Shown here piece by piece: positions 48,348 through 61,200 of a DNA stretch of 64,000 nt. Each line of letters opens with the position of its first letter. The stretch's first letter is position 1. The notes beneath the pieces are model-generated. The model was not told the DNA's origin. It saw only the letters and a list, made by a program, of their open reading frames with translations, and made no database searches. The translations under genes were made by a program, and so were the position numbers. Source of the DNA: Paraspadella gotoi (Eukaryota > Chaetognatha); the NCBI GenBank assembly GCA_051294375.1, contig CM119265.1:26015748-26079747 (forward strand), read 5' to 3'.

Positions 48348-48569
48348 ATGGCGTCGAAATTGTTGTCCCAAGTACAACCTTATTTATTTGCAATTTGGCA
48401 TCGTCTGTTATGGGACGAGCTGAAGGTTTTCTTCGCCGTCCTTGCTGATTTCGTTTTCAAACCGTTATTGTCGTCATCGTTGTCGTCGTCGTTATCGTCG
48501 TTGTCGTTATCGTCGTCGTTATCGTCGTCGTCATCTTCCCTCAGCCCCTCCCGTTTTATATTATCCTAG
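48348..48569 (+). CDS. Possible short ORF, hydrophobic N-terminus
   Basis: A 73-codon frame starting with a good Kozak context (AAGATGG). Its first 40 residues (MASKLLSQVQPYLFAIWHRL and onward) are amphipathic and not repeat-derived. The rest is Ser/Leu from a (TCG)n array (48466-48537). I do not recognise it, and it lies inside the presumed intron of the minus-strand gene. It is probably a chance frame. Confidence 0.15.
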   Translation: MASKLLSQVQPYLFAIWHRLLWDELKVFFAVLADFVFKPLLSSSLSSSLSSLSLSSSLSSSSSSLSPSRFILS

Positions 48570-48618
48570 AAGATATGACTCTTAAACCGTAAACAAGAAC
48601 CGGTAAGTTCACAAGGGG

Positions 48619-48750
48619 GTTGCGCCGCTGTTTTTAGTCGGTCACTTACCTTTCTCCCAAATGTGGTTAATTGACAGAGAGAAGGACCGACCGACCGACC
48701 GACAGAAAAAGGACTTATAAAAGTTTCTTCGCGAGTACTCGCGGCGCAAC
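48619..48750 (-). mobile_element. Short MITE copy with both terminal repeats
   Basis: GTTGCGCCG (48619-48627) and CGGCGCAAC (48742-48750) bound 132 bases. The reverse strand reads GTTGCGCCGCGAGTACTCGCG, then the CGGT-rich stretch (TCGGTCGGTCGGTCGG) as in the 5140-5485 element. This is an internally deleted member, and its two intact ends support the boundary call there. Confidence 0.75.
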
Positions 48751-48809
48751 TACAAAGCGAGTCGCTATTCTGACGGCGTTTCAGTTCCGAGTCATAACCT
48801 CACCTAAAA

Positions 48810-49126
48810 NNNNNNNNNNNNNNNNNNNNNNNNNNNNNNNNNNNNNNNNNNNNNNNNNNNNNNNNNNNNNNNNNNNNNNNNNNNNNNNNNNNNNNNNNNN
48901 NNNNNNNNNNNNNNNNNNNNNNNNNNNNNNNNNNNNNNNNNNNNNNNNNNNNNNNNNNNNNNNNNNNNNNNNNNNNNNNNNNNNNNNNNNNNNNNNNNNN
49001 NNNNNNNNNNNNNNNNNNNNNNNNNNNNNNNNNNNNNNNNNNNNNNNNNNNNNNNNNNNNNNNNNNNNNNNNNNNNNNNNNNNNNNNNNNNNNNNNNNNN
49101 NNNNNNNNNNNNNNNNNNNNNNNNNN
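48810..49126. other. Assembly gap, 317 N
   Basis: A second gap of 154 N at 49310-49463 is flanked on both sides by CT microsatellite. Confidence 1.
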
Positions 49127-49463
49127 GAAGTATTTGTTTCAAAATAGCTAATGTCCAAAAAACTTAAAACTCTCACACTAAAACTAAAACATTTTCATTC
49201 ATGTTCACGATTTTGTGAACTTCTCATCTCATTTAATATCTCGCGTGATGTGATTCGAGTTTCATTACTTTTCCGCAACATTAAAACTCTCTCTCTCTCT
49301 CTCTCTCTCNNNNNNNNNNNNNNNNNNNNNNNNNNNNNNNNNNNNNNNNNNNNNNNNNNNNNNNNNNNNNNNNNNNNNNNNNNNNNNNNNNNNNNNNNNN
49401 NNNNNNNNNNNNNNNNNNNNNNNNNNNNNNNNNNNNNNNNNNNNNNNNNNNNNNNNNNNNNNN

Positions 49464-50667
49464 CTCTCTCTCTCTCTCTCCACTTTTCTATTTTCCACAC
49501 TTCTTCGTTTTGTCAGATGGAATTGCCTTTTCTCAGTTTTGAGAGAAATGGAACGAAAATCATAGTTCTAAGTTCTAAAACTTTATTCTTATAACCGTCT
49601 TCATATTTTAAATTCTCTTTAATTTTCTATTTATTTACTTCCTTATTCCTTCACTTTTTTCTGCTTTATTCTTTTTCCAACTTTTTTCTTCTGTTTTATT
49701 TTTCCTGTTTTCTGGTTTTTTTTTCGATGTTTTTTGTTTTTCGTGTTTCCGTCGAATTTCTCTCACTCCACCGATTCACTTTTGTTTCTTTTCCTTTTTT
49801 TTTCTTTTCTTTTCTTTTCTTTTCTCTCCTTTTCTTCTTTTTTCTTTTCTTTCTCTTCTTTTCTTTTCTTTTCTTGTTTTATTTCGTTTCTTTTCTTTTC
49901 TTTTCTGGTTTTAATTCTTTTCTTTTTTTTGTTTCTTCACTATTTTTCAACCCCCTCACATTTATTATCACACTTCCCGCATTTATTTATTTCGTCAAAG
50001 TTCCACTCTCAAACCTTCTTCTCTCTCTTAAAAAAACATTCGATTCATGAGCCTCGTTTTCTTTCTTAGTTTTACTTTCTTTGTTTTTATTGTCGTTTCG
50101 CATCGCTTACTTCATTGCGCCCATTACTGTAACGTCTTAAATTTTAACACTTTGTTTTATTCTTGCTTAAAAAACGGTTCCTGAGCTGAAATGCACTTAC
50201 GCCCTTGCTCTAACCCCTACGCCCTTAGATATTCCTTCTCGCCTTTGCTCTTAGACGGGTAATTTTATTATCCTCCGCTTTAATCTATACATTATTTTAT
50301 GTATATATACAAAAAAGCATATATGCTTTCATATTTATAAACTTTTCATGACGAATCAATATAATTTTAAAGTTTTTAAATTTTATATGGGAACTACTTT
50401 GTGCAAATTCCATAATTGATCATAAACATTTTTTTATACAATTTTGAATTTTTACGGATTATTATATACTCTTTAAACTAAAGTGCATTAATAATCCCAT
50501 TTTTAATTTGTTTCCTATTAACCTCTTTCCCTTCTCTTATCTCCTCTTCTCTCTCTTCTTTTTTCTCTCCTCTCTTTTCTTCTCTCTTCTCTCCTCTCTT
50601 CTCTCTTCTTCTTTCCACTTCCATCAGCCTTGCTTCCTAATTATCCTTCTCTCATTTTTTCATGTCT
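49464..50667. other. T-rich spacer
   Basis: 49790-49930 is a TTTTC-type array. The rest is T- and CT-rich. 50100-50500 is AT-rich unique sequence. No gene is seen. Confidence 0.6.
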
Positions 50668-50906
50668 NNNNNNNNNNNNNNNNNNNNNNNNNNNNNNNNN
50701 NNNNNNNNNNNNNNNNNNNNNNNNNNNNNNNNNNNNNNNNNNNNNNNNNNNNNNNNNNNNNNNNNNNNNNNNNNNNNNNNNNNNNNNNNNNNNNNNNNNN
50801 NNNNNNNNNNNNNNNNNNNNNNNNNNNNNNNNNNNNNNNNNNNNNNNNNNNNNNNNNNNNNNNNNNNNNNNNNNNNNNNNNNNNNNNNNNNNNNNNNNNN
50901 NNNNNN
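50668..50906. other. Assembly gap, 239 N
   Basis: Its right edge is a (GA)n tract (50907-50942). Confidence 1.
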
Positions 50907-50942
<36 letters not shown>

Positions 50943-50943
<1 letters not shown>

Positions 50944-51640
50944 TAAGGAAATTCGAAATGAGCTACGAAATTGAGGAAATTAAAAAAAAAGTCTTAAATT
51001 TGAAATTGAAACTGAAAGGCAGAGGAAAAGATTCAGGATGAAGTAAATGGTTTCATGAATCCGGTTTTATTTCATTTTTTATTTTGAGAGATTATGACCA
51101 TTTTATCTCAGTTTTCAGAATTAAGAGTAATTAAGACGCAAAGAAAAATAAAAATAAATTTCATTTGCACGAAAAAAAATGTTAATGCTTAAACTTAAAA
51201 GCTTACTTATAAATCTAAACTAAAAGGTACACCTTTTGGAAGATATGACTAATAATAAACCAAAATCTTTGGCAAAGAAAAAGTCCTAATTTTTGTCACG
51301 CGTCTTTTGTTTTTCAAACTATCTTCTGTTTTTAATGAGGGCTCCCCTCCATTTAAAGTCCTCCGCCCTCTGGCGTCGCTTATCCGAATTCCTCACTACC
51401 ATTTTTTTTCTGTTGATGTTTTCGATGAATCGAGGAAGATTTGGAAAAATGGGAACCAAGCATGTTTGCTTGGTGAAATAACAATCAGTGGGAGAGAGGG
51501 GAGGGAGAGAGGGAGAGAGGGAGTGAGCGGAAAAGAGAGAGAGTCAGAGTCAGACAGAGAGTGAAAAAAATAACGGTTAACAAAACTAGAGATGGAGAAA
51601 TAAAGAAGTGGCCGAACTAAAACTACTTATAATAATTATT
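50943..51640. other. Spacer, no gene seen
   Basis: AT-rich unique sequence. GGGAGAGA repeats lie at 51490-51540. Confidence 0.5.
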
Positions 51641-51645
51641 TAATA

Positions 51646-51738
<93 letters not shown>

Positions 51739-51739
51739 G
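51641..51739. repeat. (ATT)n microsatellite
   Basis: About 33 pure ATT triplets. Confidence 0.97.
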
Positions 51740-51898
51740 ATTTTAATTACTTTACTTAAAAATACAAAAGAACAACGGTAGTCAGAGACAGACGGACAAA
51801 AAGAGGGACAGACAGAAAGACAGACGTCGAGATAATGAGAATTTCTCTCATTTTGAAAAATTGCATTTTTTTATTACGAAGACATTCAACCGCTTTAG

Positions 51899-51900
<2 letters not shown>

Positions 51901-51936
<36 letters not shown>
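51901..51936. repeat. (GAC)n microsatellite
   Basis: Twelve GAC triplets followed by GAC/AAC-rich sequence to 51980, about 30 bases beyond the donor of the exon at 52010. Confidence 0.95.
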
Positions 51937-52009
51937 AAAAACGACGAAAACGATGACGACGACAACAACGACGACGACGACCGTAAATCCTTTCAAAGAC
52001 CATTTTTAC

Positions 52010-52376
52010 CTGCGGCTTCTTGCGAAGCGTCGCCATTGGCTGAACCGTATTTCCGTTGTCGTTCAACTGTTGGTTTTGCTGTTGGAGGCAGATGGCGTTG
52101 TTGCCGCAATAAGCGTGATTGTCCATCATCATCATCATCATCGCCTGAGTCGATGTCAGGCCTTTGTATTTGGAAGGAGTTTTAATCGAGGCGCATGACT
52201 TTTGTCGCTGCTGGAGCTGTTGTTGTTGCTGTTGCTGTTGTTGTTGCGAATGATGATGATGGAGGAGCTGAGATTTTTGTCGCTGTTGTTGTTGTTGTTT
52301 CCGCGACGGTAGTTCTTGTTGTTGTTGTTGTTGTTTGGGGTGAAGTTGGTCTTTCGATTCGTTCGAAGTTTGGGAC
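52010..52376 (-). CDS. Internal exon, polyQ/H/M-rich protein
   Basis: Reverse-strand exon with acceptor TTTTTTCCCAG|G at 52376 and donor CAG|GTAAAA at 52010. One leftover base, then 122 codons: SQTSNESKDQLHPK, several Gln runs (6, 5, 10 residues) broken by RKS and HHHHS, QKSCASIKTPSKYKGLTSTQ, a run of six Met (52123-52140), DNHAYCGNNAICL, QLNDNGNTVQPMATLRKKPQ. It ends in phase 0, matching the phase-0 start of the exon at 44745-45156, so the two probably join as KKPQ-ILNL. The unique segments look like real protein, but I recognise no domain. Composition suggests a nuclear regulator; that is inference. Earlier exons lie at higher coordinates and are not identified. Confidence 0.75.
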
Positions 52377-52505
52377 CTGGGAAAAAATGTGGGTGGCGGT
52401 GGGGAAGGGGAGGGAGATAGGGTGAGGAAAACAAAATGGCGGCCAACTGGAAAATAAAAGAGGGAGTTTTGTTGTTTTCTCCCGGATGTGGACGGGAAAT
52501 GTGAA

Positions 52506-52507
<2 letters not shown>

Positions 52508-52564
<57 letters not shown>
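52508..52564. repeat. (GA)n microsatellite
   Basis: Pure GA dinucleotides, upstream of the exon at 52010-52376 on its strand. Confidence 0.95.
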
Positions 52565-52568
<4 letters not shown>

Positions 52569-52834
52569 GCAGCAGTCATGACATTTTGCGTGATCCCTTA
52601 ACCTTCCCTTTTCTCTTGATTTTTTTTATCGTGAATTTTTTCTTTCTTACTAAAATCGAATGAATTTCTTTGGTCACGGATTTGTGTCACAAATCACTAT
52701 CATTATCACAAGTGATTTTTTGTTACTGAATTCTTAGCCCTGTAATGTCTCATTATGAGAGTGAGAGAGAAAGAAAGAGATGGAGAGAGAATAAAAGATT
52801 TAAATTGGGTGTGTGAGAGAGAGAGAGAAATATA

Positions 52835-53025
52835 NNNNNNNNNNNNNNNNNNNNNNNNNNNNNNNNNNNNNNNNNNNNNNNNNNNNNNNNNNNNNNNNNN
52901 NNNNNNNNNNNNNNNNNNNNNNNNNNNNNNNNNNNNNNNNNNNNNNNNNNNNNNNNNNNNNNNNNNNNNNNNNNNNNNNNNNNNNNNNNNNNNNNNNNNN
53001 NNNNNNNNNNNNNNNNNNNNNNNNN

Positions 53026-53060
<35 letters not shown>

Positions 53061-53684
53061 CCCATGCATTAGCCTTTACTGCTTGGGCGTTAACATCCGG
53101 GATAAGAGAAAACGTGACTTGGATAAAATTACTGAAAGTCGAGGAAAACGAAGAAGAAGATTTTGATTGTACCGACGTCTAATACAGGGAGGTTAGGTTA
53201 AAACGGGAGTTAAAATGAAAGGGATCAAGTACAGGGAGGCTCGGTTAAAACGGGATAAGAAAGTGATCGAATCTCTGGGTCGAGTACGATTTGGTACGAG
53301 GGTCGACCAAGACTATCTGCAGACTACAGTACGGTTTATTTATAACGAAGTCAAGTACAGTAAAGTACAGTCAAGTACAATGACGAAGAACTCGAAAAAG
53401 ACGACGAAGACTTAGATTGAGTCGAAGATGACGACGACGATGACGACGATAACTCGGACGACGACATGGATGACGACAACGACGAAAACANNNNNNNNNN
53501 NNNNNNNNNNNNNNNNNNNNNNNNNNNNNNNNNNNNNNNNNNNNNNNNNNNNNNNNNNNNNNNNNNNNNNNNNNNNNNNNNNNNNNNNNNNNNNNNNNNN
53601 NNNNNNNNNNNNNNNNNNNNNNNNNNNNNNNNNNNNNNNNNNNNNNNNNNNNNNNNNNNNNNNNNNNNNNNNNNNNNNNNNNNN
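52835..53684. other. Two gaps with short spacer
   Basis: Gaps at 52835-53025 (191 N, (GA)n edges) and 53491-53684 (194 N, GAC-repeat edges). Between them, 53160-53420 has AGTACAGGGAGG and AAGTACAGTAAAGTACAG repeats. Confidence 0.9.
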
Positions 53685-53800
53685 GACGCCAACGACGACG
53701 ACGACGACGACGATGATAAATCGTCTCCGTCTGGAGAATATTTGACTTTTGATTGATTCACGCTTTCGAGGTCACGACTCACGACGTCGAAGAGGGAGAT

Positions 53801-53900
53801 GATCACGTGATACGTTCGCGTGAGAGGAGAATCATCACGTGAAAGTAGATTGATCACGTGATGAATCGATGATCGCGTGATTCACGCGTCATCAACCGAT
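53801..53900. promoter_or_regulatory. Cluster of ATCACGTGAT palindromes
   Basis: CACGTG E-boxes at 53804-53809, 53836-53841 and 53855-53860, each in a (TG)ATCACGTGA(T) context, plus a variant GATCGCGTGAT (53871-53881) and GATGATCACATC (about 53899). The spacing is 14-32 bases. This could be a bHLH-ZIP binding cluster or a decayed palindromic tandem repeat. Confidence 0.35.
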
Positions 53901-53977
53901 GATCACATCGGAACTTTACATTGAGGATTCTCTCTGGTCATCGTTGCCGCGTTCAGCGCTCGACAGGTTGGACTCGA

Positions 53978-54153
53978 CATCGTCTGTTGCATCGCCATAC
54001 GCCGTATCTGCCAATGCCATATGTTGATGCCACCTACATCGTCTGTTGCATCGCCATACGCCGCATATGCCATTGCCATATATTGATGCCACCAACATCG
54101 TCTGTTGTATTACCATATGCCGAATCTGCCAATGCCATATGTTGATGCAATGA
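53978..54153 (+). repeat. 59-base tandem repeat, three copies
   Basis: Units start with CATCGTCTGTTG at 53978, 54037 and 54096 and include TCTGCCAATGCCATATGTTGATGC. The period is exact, with substitutions only. Confidence 0.95.
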
Positions 54154-54306
54154 ACGACTGCTCCGGTCATTTCACGAGTCATTGCTCTTAAATGGTCGCC
54201 TCATTAGCTCGTTTCATCATCGAGTGAACAACAAATTATTCGTCTTTCACTATTTTTTTTTTATAATTTTTTTTTATCTTTATCGTAAAATTTCTTGTCG
54301 TTAATC

Positions 54307-55120
54307 NNNNNNNNNNNNNNNNNNNNNNNNNNNNNNNNNNNNNNNNNNNNNNNNNNNNNNNNNNNNNNNNNNNNNNNNNNNNNNNNNNNNNNNNNNNNNN
54401 NNNNNNNNNNNNNNNNNNNNNNNNNNNNNNNNNNNNNNNNNNNNNNNNNNNNNNNNNNNNNNNNNNNNNNNNNNNNNNNNNNNNNNNNNNNNNNNNNNNN
54501 NNNNNNNNNNNNNNNNNNNNNNNNNNNNNNNNNNNNNNNNNNNNNNNNNNNNNNNNNNNNNNNNNNNNNNNNNNNNNNNNNNNNNNNNNNNNNNNNNNNN
54601 NNNNNNNNNNNNNNNNNNNNNNNNNNNNNNNNNNNNNNNNNNNNNNNNNNNNNNNNNNNNNNNNNNNNNNNNNNNNNNNNNNNNNNNNNNNNNNNNNNNN
54701 NNNNNNNNNNNNNNNNNNNNNNNNNNNNNNNNNNNNNNNNNNNNNNNNNNNNNNNNNNNNNNNNNNNNNNNNNNNNNNNNNNNNNNNNNNNNNNNNNNNN
54801 NNNNNNNNNNNNNNNNNNNNNNNNNNNNNNNNNNNNNNNNNNNNNNNNNNNNNNNNNNNNNNNNNNNNNNNNNNNNNNNNNNNNNNNNNNNNNNNNNNNN
54901 NNNNNNNNNNNNNNNNNNNNNNNNNNNNNNNNNNNNNNNNNNNNNNNNNNNNNNNNNNNNNNNNNNNNNNNNNNNNNNNNNNNNNNNNNNNNNNNNNNNN
55001 NNNNNNNNNNNNNNNNNNNNNNNNNNNNNNNNNNNNNNNNNNNNNNNNNNNNNNNNNNNNNNNNNNNNNNNNNNNNNNNNNNNNNNNNNNNNNNNNNNNN
55101 NNNNNNNNNNNNNNNNNNNN
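54307..55120. other. Assembly gap, 814 N
   Basis: Followed by 55121-55210, whose sequence recurs with extra bases at 61867-61960. Confidence 1.
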
Positions 55121-55182
55121 TCGTCCTTTTCTTTTCCTTTTTGCATTTCCTCCACCAAATTTAAACGTCCGTCTCTCAACCC

Positions 55183-55218
<36 letters not shown>

Positions 55219-55269
55219 TTCGGCGAGGCCCCTGTAAATAACACTTTCGAAATGCATAGCAATAAAATG

Positions 55270-58200
55270 GAAATGGTGGCACTAAAAGAGTTTCTAGATC
55301 TTTGAGGGACGAGGTATTTGTATTTATATTTTAAATCTTTCATTCGTTCGTCATCGACTCCAAACTGGCGAATTTTAGATCAGCTGCTGAAGATTAATTC
55401 ACATTCTGGTCGCCACGGAGCGCGCCGCCGCCCGAAAAAAAAATAAAAAATAAAAAACCCGCCTCCCTGCCCTCATCTCCAAACCAAAAATAAGAAAAAA
55501 AAAAAAAACAAAAAAATGAAAAAATAGTAGCGAGTCTTAGCCTCAGGTGTCGCAACCAAGCCATTTTAAACAAGCGCACGAGAAGACCTCACAGCCGCTC
55601 AGTCAACTTGGGCTGTGACTTCCAAGAAGGACTCACGAAGAGTTGGCGACCGTCCAGAGGCGATCGACGATTGTCTCGGATTGGACGTCGGCCCTGGCGT
55701 TGAATGGTAGAAAACAGTACGATGGCATTGCTCATTGTGGATTGGAGAGATTCGCACCCTCCGGCAGGAGGGAGCGACACGTTGCGTCGCTAATAGAAAG
55801 GCCGTCGACGCGCATCAACCTCCCGCATGTCGACGAAGGAGAACACCAGCCGAAAGATAGTGCGAATTCTTTCCAAAGCAGTCTCCTAGAAACCGATAGG
55901 GTTTTTAAAATCACAATTTTACGAAAGAGGCGATTCACGCTGTCGCGATGGTGTATATCGACATGAGTAAGATTTCGTGGAAGCATCTTGCGCAACTCAC
56001 GTCTTGAAGACCATTTCCATATATAAAGCCAGGACCCGAGACACGCGCAAAGCGGAAAGCTCAGCATCTCTATAGTCATTCCTCCTACCGCAATAAAAGT
56101 GAAAAATGGGCGGATAGGAACAACGGGAGAATCGACGCGAGCGGCGACGTCCGCGTAAATTCTCACGGCGTCCTACCCCAAAAGGCTCGACATTATGAAA
56201 ATTTCAATTAAAAAACGTGTGTGGATGATGATAATACGGAGTGTCGTCTTCCCAGATCACAAAGCGAAAGTTCTGCGCTGTCGCGTTTCCATTTTTCCAA
56301 TTACGTCCACCACAAGGGTAAAATCATGTACTCGAGAGAGCCCGAATATTGCGAAACAAACGGGGAGAAAAACGCGACTTTTTGAACCCCGAATTTCTTG
56401 GAAACGATTTGCAACATACGTCAAACGGAACAACTCGAATTAAGTCCATGAACAAACGGTAAGACGAAATTTCGGCGGCGATGATGAGAAAACCTTACTC
56501 GAAGCCAAAACTCGACGCGACGAACACAGGAAGACGACGCCGTCACCCAACTCGGAGGCATCGAACACGCAGACTAACGTTTATCTCGGCGTTCGTCCTT
56601 CGTAATGGACCGACAGGGTCGCGCATCCAGAGATAAAAAATCTCAATGGAGAGTAAGTTTCAACTTTTCTTTTGCCGCTCGTCATTGCCGGCTATGAGAC
56701 ATAATCATTCGACAGAATTATTGTTACTAGAAATCGAAAGTCATCTCGCACACGTTGATTACGAGAACCCATCGTCGATGGCGCGGCGACTGAAAAATAG
56801 GCAGTCGAAAAGGTCGACGATCTCGACGAGCAGAGTGCTGCCTCGTTGTTCGATCTTGAATACGAAGATCACAGGTCGTTGAATGAAATCTCGCGGGAGT
56901 CGGCGATCGCATGGCCGCAGTGGGGCCGCCAATGGTCCTTTTCCACATCGCAATGAGTAATATATCACTCCTATACATTCCGGCGATGATTTCGAATCTG
57001 CTCGGCATCCACTGAGATGAGTGCAGAAGATGAAATCTATTTTCTCCGCTGCCGATGAAAGCGTCGTCATCCGACGTAAGAAGATGTCGGCAGTGGACAT
57101 CCTCCAGGTCCCAAGTTGGAACGCGTCGTCCAACTGAGAGATGCTTTATCTTATTTTCACGTACCATTGCCTAGGTGAGCTGTATGACTCAGATCGAGAA
57201 GATTTTAAAAGCGAGATAAGCTTGTAGTTTTTAAGTCACTTTGTAAGATGGAACGTTTAAAACGCAATATTTCTCACCATAAGTCCAAATAACGAGCTGC
57301 GCATCGTCGCTCGACGCACGCGATCTGATTAACGCCACACGGGCGGAGAAACGTGCTCCGCCGGCGGCTATACAGCAAAGTCACGACGTCTTCTGCCGAC
57401 GCCGATCCTGACTTATCGGCGGCGGCTCCGCATTTAATTTCCCGTTGCTCCGTCAAATCGACTAGCCCGGCCGTCGTTTTGCGCATCCTTTTTTCCGGCG
57501 ATGGTCGAATCATCCATATAGAAGAATGAGTGATGATGATTATGAGACGCACAAAAGCAACGTAACTCTTTGAATGGGTGACAATTGTCGGTACTTGACT
57601 GACCGGCATTCCATACAGTGTATGAAGCAAAGGGAAAGCGAGGCGATTGTTATTGCGGCCGATTGGCGGGATTTCCAACATTCGTTAGAATACTGTGGCT
57701 ACAGCTCCGCAATAAAATGTTGTCCTCGCACCGTGGATAATCTAAGTTCATTCCTTTGGCACGCCGGCATGGATAATTGTATGATTGGCTGCGCAGACGC
57801 CGGAGGTTTTCCCGGCGGATGCAGGGACGGCAGCGGCGGAGCTGCTCGATGATTCTTCTTTTTCGAAGTTTTCTTCGCCGCGACGGCGTTACGAGCTTCG
57901 CCGCTGTTCTTTGCTTTGGTTCCGTCGATGTAGAAACTTTTTCAGATTTTGGCCGATTAGGCCGTACGGAATTGAGAATCTCATGGTTTTTAGAAGACAA
58001 AAAACAGGAATTCACGGAATGATAAATCATTCAGAGGGTGAATGGCTGTTTAAACAAAATCCAATTTCCGCGCCCACTTATCTGAGAAATGTGGAATTCC
58101 TTTTCTCGCAGAGAAGAATCCGTCAATTACAGTGCTCCGCTCGATAGTTCGTGACGTGATCTCGCGAGCGACCATCTTCGTGCGTGCGAGTTTGAAAAGT

Positions 58201-61200
58201 TCTTGCAAACGCGGTGAAGGAAAGTGGTAGTGAAGAGGTGCCGCGGGATTCCGTTCGGCTCCGAGGCGCTTCGGAGCCAGAGAGGATCATCTCGATCATT
58301 CTTCCACCGTCGTCCGTCCAAACTGCCATTTTTTCTCTTGGAGAACGGCAAGGGCGTCGTCAAGACGAGCCGCGGAAAGAGTCCGGTCGAGATAAAAATC
58401 GAATCGATTGTGTGGTGAGCGGAACGCTTGGGGAAGAATCCATCGAACCAGAATGGGGAGTAGCATTCCGCTCAACTTCAAAAGGCATTCAGTGGCGCCA
58501 CCTCCTAATCGCACAGACCTCACGTGAAATGCGCGAAGTTGACGTTCAAAGTCTTAAACGCGACGAATTTTCGTCGACCCTGACATTTGGACGTCGCTGC
58601 TGAAGCATTCTGATGGCGAACATTTCGAGTTGACAAATCCTCGCTAAAAAAAACCCGTCGCCTTTGCAGCTGAGCGATACGAAGGTTTCGTCGAATCGGC
58701 GCCGTATCCGTGAGGATGTGCTCAGTCGTTTGATATGCCACGCAGACTTTTCAATCCAACGTCCGCGCGTCTCGGCGTTCAAACGCCGCAGCGGTAGGAA
58801 CGCCGGCTTGAAACGATAGAACGGGGAGGGGGGGGAGGATTCACTCCCCTTTCTCCATTCGGTCTCGAACGACGTGATCTTTCTATAAAAAGGTCCTTAT
58901 CCGCGTCGCGCAGAAACTCCATGGTAATGAGCGGGCAGATTGTGGCGACTCAGCGGCGGGCGAGTCGTCCTACATCTGTGGCTTCCGCTCCTCACGCCCA
59001 CCGCCTCCTCGCATGCCAACTTTATCCGGTTCCGTGAGGCGTTTCTGTTGTCGTTAAATGGTCGTCCGAGAGCACTGGATGAGAGAAGGGCTCAAGACGG
59101 GGGAAATTTCGATTGAGTATTTCGACCCATTCCGCTGTCTCGGGCAGATGAACTGGTCGAAAAGTGTTTAAAACGGATCATTCTCTGGCGTGGCCAAAAG
59201 CCGATTTGCAAGACCTTTGCAAAGATTTTTCTTCTTCTCTCCTATTTCTTCTCCGTTCTCGTACGTGATGCGCGTCGGATGCGGAGACAATGCGTAAACC
59301 CGTCTCCCGTCGTTTCACGCAACTCTCTCTTTCTAACCGATGCTTCTTGAAGAGTCGAATTAATCGCAGAAACAACTGGCGCTTTTCCTCCGACGTCGGA
59401 CGCGAGTACTGCTTCATTCAGAAACCCGAGCAACATCTTGTTGATTCTCGTTGGCGCTTTGTCGATGTCTGATTGAAGATTATGAACTCTCGTAACTGAT
59501 CCACAGGCGTGGTCGACAGTTCTCGCGGCCTATTATCTCGGAACCTTCACTGGGTTTACCGCTGAAGCGGCGTCTGCTCGGCAGTCGATGTCGATTGATT
59601 AGGGTAGGTGTGACGCTGACCTTTCCCACTCGGGCGCGCAGATTATCCACTTTGACGTCGATAACGACGTACTGAAGGATAATAAGACGGACGGAGCTGG
59701 ATACTTTTTATTCTTCCAGAGATCGATAGATGGGGTAGAGGAAACGGCCGAGCTGAGAGAACCGCCCGAAATCGCCGATCGGGATGGTTTGCAGCGACAG
59801 AATTGGCACCAGTGGTAATAATGGCGACTCTTCTGGAATCCTCCGGCATTGTCGCTGCAATCCTCTTGTTGCGTAGAATCAGAACGTCACTGTCGAAGTT
59901 GACAATGCACTTCCGATAGCCGAGATGAATGTCATCTGCTCTTCGATCTTGATGAATTTACTCTGGACCGAGATAGCGGCGGGCTTCCCAAGGGCTTTGT
60001 GGAGAGCCTGAAGGAAGTCAGCGACATAACCTCAACGACGTCTTCCTTCTCCATCTACCTTGCGGATGAATCAGAGATATGCGGATTCGCTCGTAGATCG
60101 TTTAAACCACGTATCTGTCCGCGTTGGCAATCCGGATGTTCTCTTTGCGTCGTGGCGCGCATCTCTGCTTCTGAAAATAGACACGCCACACATAAGGCCT
60201 TGATCCGACCGATTCAGACGTTGAGTGGTTTTTAATGAGGAAAGATTAACATCCGCAAGGGATCGGTTACTCGGGCCAGGCGACTGAGGCCATGGTTGCG
60301 CATTGAAGATGGTTTGTTTAGTAATAATTACGGATTGGCAAAGTATGGGAAGAGGGATAGCTGAGTGCCATAATTGGCAGTACGAGAAAGTGGTCGACAT
60401 ATTTTCCTCGTTTGCCGACTAGCCGGCAATAAAATCCCGTCTTACAAACGATCGACAAAAGTCCACGAAACCGCGAAAGGGGTGTTCTTCAGACGGCCTT
60501 CCCGGACGCTTCGAGTTTCTCGATGAAGTTAATCACTGGGTGGCTTAAGTCTTCCCGTTCTATTTCGTTGCCGCTGATGGTTTCGAGGCGGCGTTGAAGT
60601 CGAAGGAAAAGGCTTGCAGAAGTCGGTTGCAGCCGCCAAACGCGAAGACGAGACGTAAAAACGAGTCAAACCGGACTTCCAATCTCGCTGCAACTGAGAG
60701 AAGGAGCGGCGGATGCACAGTCCGTGAAAGTATCTACAGACGATGACCGTTGGCCCGGGGTGGCGGGGGGGGGGGGTCGTTCGCTATCCGAGGATCCTAA
60801 TCGCATGTAAGCAGTCCACGAAGGCGCGTTGCCGTGATTTACGTCCGATGGTCGATTGATAAATGGTTCCGTCGATGGAATCTCCGTCACTATCGCTTCG
60901 ACACCTAGAGATCGAACGCTGCGCGAACTTCTTCCGGCGGAATCCGCAAACTCGCGCCGAGGCGTAGAGAGTCTTCGACGAAGTACTTGAGCAGGGCCGT
61001 CCAAACGAAGACTTCTAATGATTCGAACTGAGTTCTGAGCGATGGTCTCTCCTTGAATTGCTGCAACTTCTGAGACTAATTCTCGCACTATGCAAGACGA
61101 GAGGAATTCGTTGGATTATAATGGTGCGAGAAGAGGACGATGGCGGACACAGAGGTTCATGGAAGGAATAAAATACCGCTCAGTCGTCGAGTGAGGACGA

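Noticed and set aside
53978-54153. Possible CRISPR-like array
   Set aside because: Whole 59-base units repeat with no constant repeat/variable spacer structure, and the genome is eukaryotic.
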